DNA from: PHAA01 sp964584415
GTDB taxonomy: Bacteria > Bacillota > Syntrophomonadia > Syntrophomonadales > Syntrophomonadaceae
NCBI GenBank assembly: GCA_964584415.1
Contig: CAZOZX010000079.1
Span: 1-9,214, forward strand
Length of the DNA: 9,214 nucleotides
Direction of reading: 5' to 3'
The notes beneath the pieces are model-generated. The model was not told where the DNA came from. It saw nothing but the letters and a program-made list of their open reading frames with translations, and ran no database searches. Below, piece after piece: positions 1 through 5,568 of this stretch. The first letter of the stretch is position 1; every line of letters begins with the position of its first letter. Made by a program: the position numbers and the translations under genes.

Positions 1-2077
1 GGAAGCCCTGGTGGAAAGCCCATACATGGTCTATGTGGTGGTAAACGCCGAGGGCAAGGTAACCCTGATGAACCAGACTTATATGGATGCGCTCGGCTTA
101 ACCAAGGAAGACGTCATAGGCAAATATATAACTGAAGTGATACCCGACTCCCATCTGCCGGAGGTATTACGCACTGGCAAGGAGGACAAGGTCGATCTTT
201 GGAAAGTGGGGGACCGCGACACTATTGTTACCCGGCTGCCCATCATCAAGGATGGCCAGATCATCGGTGCGGTAGGCAAAAGTCTATTCCTGGACATGTC
301 GGGGGCTAAAATCCTGATGCAGAAATTGCAGGAAACCGAGAAGGAATTCCAGGCCCTGAAGGAAGCCCTGATCGAGAGCCCTTATATGATCTATGTGATC
401 GTAGACAAGGACGGTTTCATTACCACCATGAACCAGACCTACCTGGATGCTTATGGTCTCCAAAAAGAGGAAGTCATAGGCAAGCATATCCTGGAGGTAG
501 TTCCGAATTCCGGGCTGCCGGCGGTGCTGGAGACCGGGCGCGTTGACGATGCGGTAATCTGGCCGATCAATGGCCGGGATACGATCATGACCCGCATGCC
601 GATCATTAAGGACGGGGAGATCATCGGCGCCATCGCCAAGAGTCTCTTCCTGGATATGTCCGGCGCCAAGGTACTGATGCAGCAGCTGCAGGAAACCGAA
701 AAGGAATTCCAGGCTATCTCCGAAGCTTTGATTGAGAGTCCTAATATGATCTATGTTATTGTCGATAAAGACGGTATGATCACCGCCATGAATCAGGCCT
801 ACCTAAACGCACTGGGCCTGGAAAAGAGCCAGGTGGTGGGCAAGCATATTTCAGCTATTACGCCGGCAACGCAGCTGCCGGAGATCTTGAAAACCGGCCG
901 CATCGACCAGGCCGACATCTTCAAGGTCGGGGGGCAGAATACTATCGTTACCCGCCTGCCGGTCATTAAGGAAGGGAAAATAATCGGCGCTATCGGCCGC
1001 AGTTTGTTTATGGATATGTCCGGGGCCAAGATCCTGATGAATAAGCTGCAGGAGACCGAGAAAGAGCTGAATATCTATAAAGAGGAAGTTCGCCAGGGAT
1101 ACCGGGCCCACTGGCAGTTCAAAGATCTGATCGGCAGCAGTGCGGCTTTCGCGGAAGTGAAATCGATGGCCGAACAAATGTCGCATACCGCTACCACCTT
1201 ATTGATCACGGGGGAAAGCGGTACCGGCAAAGAACTGTTGGCCCATGCCATTCATAATGCCAGCAACCGCAGCCACCATCCGTTTGTTCGCATCAACTGT
1301 GCCGCCCTGCCGGAACATCTGCTGGAATCGGAGCTGTTTGGCTATGAAGAGGGGGCCTTTACCGGGGCGGTCAAGGGTGGTAAACCGGGCAAATTCGAAT
1401 TAGCCATGGGAGGGACCATCCTCCTGGATGAAATCGGTGACATGCCCCTGGCCATGCAGACCAAGCTGTTATCGGTCCTGCAGGAAAGAATGGTGGAGAG
1501 AGTTGGGGGAACCAAACCTATCTATATAAATGTCCGGGTCATAGCGGCCACCAACCGCGACCTGGAGTCCATGGTTGAGGAAGGCAAGTTCCGCCAGGAT
1601 CTCTATTATCGTTTAAATGTGGTGGGGCTCAGCATTCCGCCTTTACGGGAAAGAACCGATGATATAACCGACCTTGTGCAGGCCATGATGAATAAGATCA
1701 ACACCGGGGCCGGCACTCATATCAAGAGCATATCGGACAGAGCCATAGAGCTGATGCAGAACTACAGCTGGCCCGGCAACGTCCGGGAGCTGGAGAACCT
1801 GCTGGAAAGAGCCCTTAACCTGGCCGACATGAACCGGGAAGATCGTCTCAGTACCAAGCATTTTCCTCACTTGCTTGAAAAGGTATCCCTGCCGCAGCCG
1901 GAGGAAGAGGGTGAAGTCAACCCGGCTACCTTGAGCGAAGCCATTGAACAGATGGAGAAAAAGATGATTATTGAGGCGCTGGAGAAGACCAACGGCAATA
2001 AAGTCCAGACCGCCAAGCAACTGGGCCTCTACACCCCTACTCTTTATCGCAAACTTGAAAAGTATAGTCTGAACTAA
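1..2077 (+). CDS. Sigma-54-dependent transcriptional activator with three tandem PAS domains (5' partial)
   Basis: This is an enhancer-binding protein that would use ATP hydrolysis to open sigma-54 RNA polymerase promoters. Counting from the GTG at 11, three PAS-like units start near residues 2, 122 and 242. A linker helix follows (about 345-375), then the AAA+ domain: Walker A GESGTGKE (401-408), GAFTGA sigma-54 contact loop (448-453), Walker B ILLDE with D473/E474, sensor I around AATNRD, and GNVREL (589-594). A Fis-type helix-turn-helix ends the protein (about 664-685, with TLYRKL). No receiver domain, signal peptide or membrane segment is visible. The frame is open to the left edge, and its first codons (E-A-L-V-E-S) match the linker that precedes each later PAS unit. 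The true start is therefore upstream, and GTG 11 is probably not it. More PAS units may lie outside the window. By position it is the likely activator of the operon at 2537. Confidence 0.95.
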   Translation, partial: EALVESPYMVYVVVNAEGKVTLMNQTYMDALGLTKEDVIGKYITEVIPDSHLPEVLRTGKEDKVDLWKVGDRDTIVTRLPIIKDGQIIGAVGKSLFLDMSGAKILMQKLQETEKEFQALKEALIESPYMIYVIVDKDGFITTMNQTYLDAYGLQKEEVIGKHILEVVPNSGLPAVLETGRVDDAVIWPINGRDTIMTRMPIIKDGEIIGAIAKSLFLDMSGAKVLMQQLQETEKEFQAISEALIESPNMIYVIVDKDGMITAMNQAYLNALGLEKSQVVGKHISAITPATQLPEILKTGRIDQADIFKVGGQNTIVTRLPVIKEGKIIGAIGRSLFMDMSGAKILMNKLQETEKELNIYKEEVRQGYRAHWQFKDLIGSSAAFAEVKSMAEQMSHTATTLLITGESGTGKELLAHAIHNASNRSHHPFVRINCAALPEHLLESELFGYEEGAFTGAVKGGKPGKFELAMGGTILLDEIGDMPLAMQTKLLSVLQERMVERVGGTKPIYINVRVIAATNRDLESMVEEGKFRQDLYYRLNVVGLSIPPLRERTDDITDLVQAMMNKINTGAGTHIKSISDRAIELMQNYSWPGNVRELENLLERALNLADMNREDRLSTKHFPHLLEKVSLPQPEEEGEVNPATLSEAIEQMEKKMIIEALEKTNGNKVQTAKQLGLYTPTLYRKLEKYSLN
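14..1093 (+). repeat. Three tandem 360-bp (120-aa) PAS-encoding repeats
   Basis: Three in-frame units (14-373, 374-733, 734-1093) have an exact 360-bp period with no insertions or deletions between them. Each starts with ESP(Y/N)M(V/I)YV. Each contains a MNQ(T/A)Y turn, a (D/N)TI(V/M)TR(L/M)P(I/V)IK core and a MDMSGAK- or LDMSGAK-type segment, and each ends in a helical LQETEKE linker. Units two and three share the longest stretches, such as MIYVIVDKDG. This is internal duplication of one sensor module plus its helical linker. Confidence 0.9.
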
Positions 2078-2120
2078 AAAGGGACAACTACTCTATTTTG
2101 ATATAGTAAGTCCTGGCGCT

Positions 2121-2188
2121 GACCTCGACAGGCGGAACAAGAGGTCGGGCATTTAGCGGTTTTAGATCAAGCGGTCCGGTTAAAACCG
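2121..2188. promoter_or_regulatory. Two inverted repeats upstream of the operon, candidate activator sites
   Basis: Two dyads lie between the regulator gene and the sigma-54 promoter. GACCTC (2121-2126) pairs with GAGGTC (2141-2146). CGGTTTTA (2157-2164) pairs perfectly with TAAAACCG (2181-2188) across a 16-nt spacer. They sit roughly 230-290 bp upstream of the inferred transcription start, within the range where enhancer-binding proteins can act by DNA looping. There is no direct evidence that they are protein-binding sites. Confidence 0.3.
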
Positions 2189-2318
2189 AATTTCAACAGC
2201 CTGTATACTATTTTGCTATACCCCGGTAAATCAACGTTATGGCCAGCTGGAAGCGGTCACTCCACCTAAAACTATATTGGATTGATATACTCACTCCTTG
2301 AAAAGTGGGGAGTGGATT

Positions 2319-2359
2319 TCAAAGCGGTATACCCATCAAAGCGGGTATATCGCTTTTTT
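2319..2359 (+). promoter_or_regulatory. 14-bp dyad with T-run: upstream activator site or terminator of the regulator gene
   Basis: The arms 2321-2334 and 2343-2356 pair over 14 positions with one G-U, around an 8-nt loop. A six-base T-run spans 2354-2359. As RNA this resembles an intrinsic terminator for the regulator gene, which ended about 240 bp earlier. The same stretch also contains a direct repeat, TCAAAGCGGTATA at 2319-2331 and TCAAAGCGGGTATA at 2336-2349. It is centred about 76 bp upstream of the inferred start site, which suits an enhancer site. The sequence cannot decide between the two roles, and both are possible. Confidence 0.5.
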
Positions 2360-2387
2360 GCGTTCATGACCAGCTGGTTCTGAATTG

Positions 2388-2405
2388 TTGGCATGGTTAT
2401 TGCTT
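2388..2405 (+). promoter_or_regulatory. Sigma-54 (-24/-12) promoter of the butyrate oxidation operon
   Basis: TTGGCATGGTTATTGCTT matches the sigma-54 consensus TGGCACG-N4-TTGC(A/T) at all positions except one C-to-T. The invariant GG (2390-2391) and GC (2402-2403) have the required ten-base spacing. The predicted transcription start is about 2415, giving a leader of about 122 nt before the first gene. A sigma-54 activator gene immediately upstream makes this reading strong. The promoter class follows from motif knowledge; the start site is inferred. Confidence 0.85.
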
Positions 2406-2414
2406 TTATATTAC

Positions 2415-2536
2415 ATGACACGCACAGCTTCGGCTGCACATCTAACGCCTGTAATTTAGGCGGACAGGGGAGGTGAAAAACAGCAGGTTCGCTTATACCG
2501 GACATCAGTAATTAGTAAATGAGGAGGGTTTTATTA
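2415..2536 (+). promoter_or_regulatory. Structured 5' leader of the operon
   Basis: The leader begins at the inferred start site. It holds a small CAGC-TTCG-GCTG hairpin (2425-2436) with a stable UUCG tetraloop, then CGCCT/AGGCG (2446-2450 and 2458-2462) around a 7-nt loop. Neither is followed by a T-run, so they are not terminators. I do not recognise a known riboswitch. They may only stabilise the 5' end of the mRNA. Confidence 0.35.
2521..2527 (+). promoter_or_regulatory. Ribosome binding site that decides the hbd start
   Basis: GAGGAGG lies 9 nt before the ATG at 2537. An in-frame ATG at 2519 overlaps this site and would add six residues (MRRVLL) ahead of the normal family N-terminus. 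The 2537 start is therefore preferred. Confidence 0.85.
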
Positions 2537-3385
2537 ATGGCTATCAACAAAGTTGCAATGTTAGGTGCAGGAACGATGGGACAGGGTATTGCCTGGGCAC
2601 TGGCCGCCGCCGGCAAACAGGTAGTACTGTATGATATCAAGAAAGAATTTATCGACCGGGCTATCAGCAGTATTTCCAAAAGCCTGGCCAAAGCTGAAGA
2701 AAAAGGCAAGGCCGCCCCGGGCACTAAGGATGCCGTAGTCGGAAACATTATCGGCACCGATGTATTTGAGGATTTAAAAGACGTCGATTTCGTTATTGAA
2801 GGCGTTTTCGAAAATATGGCCGTCAAGAAAGACATCTACACCAAGCTGGATGCTTTACTGGCTCCGGAAGTTATCATCGCCACCAACACTTCTTCTCTTT
2901 CCATTACTGAAATAGCTGCCATTACCACTAGACCGGACAAAGTGGTGGGCATGCATTTCTTCAATCCGGCCAATGTAATGAAACTGATCGAGGTTATTCC
3001 CGCCCTGCAGACTTCCGAGGAGACCGTGCAGGCTGTGATCGACCTGTCAGTGGAGATCGGCAAGAAACCGATCAAGGTTAAAGAAGGTCCTGGCTTTGTG
3101 GTCAACCGCATCCTGGTTCCCACCATCAATGAAGGCTGCGCCATTCTCTATGAAGGCCTGGCATCTGCAGAGGATATCGATACTGCCATGAAATTCGGAG
3201 CAGGCTGGCCGATGGGTCCGCTGACTCTCTGTGACCTGGTGGGCGCCGACATCGCCCTGGCGGTTATGAATACTCTCTATGCTGAAACCGGTGATCCCAA
3301 GTATCGTCCTTCCGGGCTGTTGAAACAGTATGTCCGGGCCGGCTGGCTGGGCATGAAGACCAAAAAGGGCTTCTACGAATATTAA
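2537..3385 (+). CDS. hbd: 3-hydroxybutyryl-CoA dehydrogenase
   Basis: This soluble enzyme interconverts 3-hydroxybutyryl-CoA and acetoacetyl-CoA with NAD, the second oxidation of butyrate beta-oxidation. The 282-aa product has the usual length for the short clostridial form. Its Rossmann motif GAGTMG is at 10-15, with an acidic D33 at the end of the second strand that suggests NAD rather than NADP. The catalytic set is complete and correctly spaced: S119, H140 (in MHFFNP), E152 and N190. The C-terminal dimerisation domain contains GPLTLCDLVG and ends in KKGFYEY. The ATG at 2537 was chosen for its strong ribosome binding site and matching family N-terminus. It is the first gene after the sigma-54 promoter, and crotonase follows after 49 nt. 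Nothing is missing or unusual. Confidence 0.97.
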   Translation: MAINKVAMLGAGTMGQGIAWALAAAGKQVVLYDIKKEFIDRAISSISKSLAKAEEKGKAAPGTKDAVVGNIIGTDVFEDLKDVDFVIEGVFENMAVKKDIYTKLDALLAPEVIIATNTSSLSITEIAAITTRPDKVVGMHFFNPANVMKLIEVIPALQTSEETVQAVIDLSVEIGKKPIKVKEGPGFVVNRILVPTINEGCAILYEGLASAEDIDTAMKFGAGWPMGPLTLCDLVGADIALAVMNTLYAETGDPKYRPSGLLKQYVRAGWLGMKTKKGFYEY

Positions 3386-3434
3386 ACCGCGGTCGGAGTG
3401 ATATAAAGTCAAACCGGAATGGGGGGAATTAAGA

Positions 3435-4217
3435 ATGGCCTATGAAAATATTATCCTGGAGAAAGAGGATTACCTGGCGATACTCTACATCAACCGTCCC
3501 AAGGCTCTCAATGCTCTCAACAAGGATACGCTGAGAGAAATCAGGATGGCCATCGAGGATGTGACCGCCGATGTGGCCATAAAGGTCATGATAGTCACTG
3601 GAGCAGGGGAGAAAGCGTTTGTAGCCGGGGCTGACATCGCCTATATGCAGCCGCTGTCGGCAGTAGAAGCGCGGGAATTCTCCGATTACGGCGAGAAAAC
3701 CATGCGTATGCTGGAGATCATGGAGAAACCAGTCATCGCTGCCATAAAGGGATTTGCCCTGGGCGGAGGCTGTGAACTGGCTATGGCCTGTGACATCAGG
3801 CTGGCGGCTGATAATGCTCTCTTTGCCCAACCCGAAGTTGGTCTCGGGGTCATCCCGGGATTCGGCGGCACCCAGCGCCTGCCTCGCCTGATAGGGGAGG
3901 GCCGGGCCAAAGAACTTACTTATACCGCCGACACCATCAAAGCTGATGAAGCTTACCGGCTGGGTTTGGTTAACCATGTATATCCCGCTGATCAGTTAAT
4001 GGATGAAGCTAAAAAAATGGCGGCCAAGATTGCCAAGAAGGCGCCGTTAGCGGTTTACTTCTCCAAGTATGCCATCGGCAAAGGAATGCAGGTCGACCTG
4101 GATTCCGCCATGAGCATAGAGTCCGACATGTTCGGAATGTGCTGCTCCACCTTCGACCAGAAAGAAGGCATGGGAGCATTTCTGGAAAAGAGAAAGGCGA
4201 ATTTCCGGGGTATTTAA
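3435..4217 (+). CDS. crt: Enoyl-CoA hydratase (crotonase)
   Basis: The enzyme adds water to crotonyl-CoA to form 3-hydroxybutyryl-CoA. The 260-aa product is a typical single-domain crotonase-fold hydratase that would act as a hexamer in the cytoplasm. The oxyanion-hole segments AGADI (64-68) and GGG (110-112) are present. Both catalytic glutamates of true hydratases are present with the normal 20-residue spacing: E114 in GGGCELAMACD and E134 in QPEVGLG. This argues against isomerase-only or other crotonase-superfamily activities. PGFGGTQRLPRL (141-152) is the usual following motif. A G-rich ribosome binding site near 3421-3427 precedes the ATG by about 7 nt. The gene sits 49 nt after hbd and 35 nt before the thiolase, consistent with one transcript. 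Confidence 0.96.
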   Translation: MAYENIILEKEDYLAILYINRPKALNALNKDTLREIRMAIEDVTADVAIKVMIVTGAGEKAFVAGADIAYMQPLSAVEAREFSDYGEKTMRMLEIMEKPVIAAIKGFALGGGCELAMACDIRLAADNALFAQPEVGLGVIPGFGGTQRLPRLIGEGRAKELTYTADTIKADEAYRLGLVNHVYPADQLMDEAKKMAAKIAKKAPLAVYFSKYAIGKGMQVDLDSAMSIESDMFGMCCSTFDQKEGMGAFLEKRKANFRGI

Positions 4218-4252
4218 TCTCAATAAATTAAATTAAGGGGGATCTTTATAAA

Positions 4253-5464
4253 ATGATGAAAGAAATTCAAGACGTTGTCATAGTCAGCGCGTGCAGAACA
4301 CCAATCGCCAAATTTCTGGGCAGCCTGAAAGATGTCCAGGCCCTGGATCTGGGAATTACCGTTGCTAAGGAAGCTATAAAAAGAGCCGGGATCAGCCCGG
4401 AGATCATCGATGAGATAGTCATGGGTGAAGTATTTCAGCATATGCAGGGATCATTGCCAGCCCGCCAGGTCGCAATGGCTGCCGGTCTGCCGGTCCGCAG
4501 CAATGCCTGCAACGTAAACCAGAACTGCGCTTCCGGCATGCGGGCCCTGGACACGGTTATCAGCCATATCCAGCTGGGCAAAATAGATGTCGGCCTGGTT
4601 GTGGGCGCCGAGAGCATGACCAATGCTCCCTACATGATTCCCAAAGCCCGGATGGGTTACCGGATGGGCCCTGGTCAGATCGAGGACTCCATGCTGCATG
4701 ACGGCCTGATCGATCGCCTGGTTCCCGGACATATGGGCGTAACCGCGGAAAACATCGCCGAAAAGTATGGTATCACCAGAGAAGAATGCGACCAGTTGGC
4801 CCTTCTGAGCCATCAACGCGCCACCCGCGCTACCCAGGACGGAACTTTTGAGCGCGAAATAGTTCCGGTTGAACTCAAGTCCAAAAAGGGCATCAAGCTA
4901 TATGAAAAAGACGAGCACATGATCCCCGACGCCAGCATTGAATCGATGGCCAAGTTGGGCACCGCATTCAAGAAGGGCGGGGTCGTGACCGCTGCCAATG
5001 CTTCCGGCCTCAATGATGCTGCCGCTGCCGTGATCGTTATGTCTAAAGCCAAAGCCCAGGAACTGGGTATCAAACCCTTAATGAAACTGATAAATATTTG
5101 TGCTGAAGGCGTAGCCCCCGAAGTAATGGGCCTGGGCCCCGCAGTGGCTATCCCCAAATGCCTGAAAGAAGCCGGCATGAAGTATGAAGACGTGGAATAC
5201 TGGGAAATCAACGAAGCTTTTGCTCCTCAATTCATTGGGGTAGGCAGGATGCTCAAAGAAGAATATGGCATTGAAATGGATCTAAGCAAAGTCAATGTCA
5301 ATGGCTCCGGCATAGGGCTGGGCCACCCGGTAGGATGCACCGCGCTGCGCATCGTTGTCTCCCTGTACTATGAACTCGAAAAACAGGGTAAGACCGTCGG
5401 CGGAGCTTCTCTCTGTGTGGGCGGCGGACCGGCATACTGTTCACTGTGGACCCGGGAGATTTAA
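4253..5464 (+). CDS. thlA: Acetyl-CoA acetyltransferase (thiolase)
   Basis: In the degradative direction this thiolase splits acetoacetyl-CoA with CoA into two acetyl-CoA; the reaction is reversible. The product is 403 aa, close to the 390-400 aa norm. The nucleophile C92 lies in NQNCASGMRAL. The NEAF motif is at 320-323, H358 is in GLGHPVG, and the second catalytic cysteine C388 is in LCVGGG, 30 residues after the histidine as expected. The C-terminal end (GGGPAYCSLW) and the GHPVGCTA block differ from the common GGGMG and GHPIGASG forms, so this is a divergent biosynthetic-type thiolase subgroup. AAGGGGGA at 4235-4242 is the ribosome binding site. Either ATG 4253 or ATG 4256 may be used, differing by one residue. 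Substrate chain length cannot be fixed from sequence, but context points to C4. Confidence 0.95.
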   Translation: MMKEIQDVVIVSACRTPIAKFLGSLKDVQALDLGITVAKEAIKRAGISPEIIDEIVMGEVFQHMQGSLPARQVAMAAGLPVRSNACNVNQNCASGMRALDTVISHIQLGKIDVGLVVGAESMTNAPYMIPKARMGYRMGPGQIEDSMLHDGLIDRLVPGHMGVTAENIAEKYGITREECDQLALLSHQRATRATQDGTFEREIVPVELKSKKGIKLYEKDEHMIPDASIESMAKLGTAFKKGGVVTAANASGLNDAAAAVIVMSKAKAQELGIKPLMKLINICAEGVAPEVMGLGPAVAIPKCLKEAGMKYEDVEYWEINEAFAPQFIGVGRMLKEEYGIEMDLSKVNVNGSGIGLGHPVGCTALRIVVSLYYELEKQGKTVGGASLCVGGGPAYCSLWTREI

Positions 5465-5492
5465 TTGCCCCTTCCTTATTTTTCTTTATTAT

Positions 5493-5529
5493 ATGGTGGT
5501 GGTTTTAATCGGCCACCATCCCCCTTTTT
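5493..5529 (+). terminator. Hairpin plus T-run between thiolase and acyl-CoA dehydrogenase genes
   Basis: ATGGTGG (5493-5499) pairs with CCACCAT (5513-5519) around a 13-nt loop. A C-run and then five T (5525-5529) follow. The stem is only 7 bp and the T-run starts a few bases after it, so termination would probably be partial. It lies inside the largest gap between operon genes (104 nt). It may set a ratio between upstream and downstream genes, or end one transcript before another begins. No convincing promoter was seen after it. Confidence 0.5.
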
Positions 5530-5568
5530 AAAAACAGGTAACAGTTAATATATAACGGAGGTAATGTA

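Noticed and set aside
11..13. GTG at 11 as the true start of the sigma-54 regulator
   Set aside because: The frame continues to the left edge, and the preceding codons match the inter-PAS linker of the later repeats. The gene is better read as 5' truncated by the window.
1..2077. Two-component response regulator (NtrC-like)
   Set aside because: No receiver domain with its aspartate pocket is visible, and the N-terminal part present consists entirely of PAS repeats.
2272..2505. Minus-strand 77-codon frame in the regulator-hbd spacer
   Set aside because: It overlaps the sigma-54 promoter and the dyad, has no convincing ribosome binding site and encodes no recognisable protein.
2473..2511. Possible 12-residue leader peptide (GTG 2473 to TAA 2511) in the operon leader
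   Set aside because: Its GGAGG runs directly into the GTG with no spacer, there is no run of regulatory codons, and no terminator follows. Chance is the simpler explanation.
5530..5556. Sigma-70 promoter just before the acyl-CoA dehydrogenase gene
   Set aside because: A TATATA-like stretch is present, but there is no -35 match at a suitable distance and it abuts the ribosome binding site.
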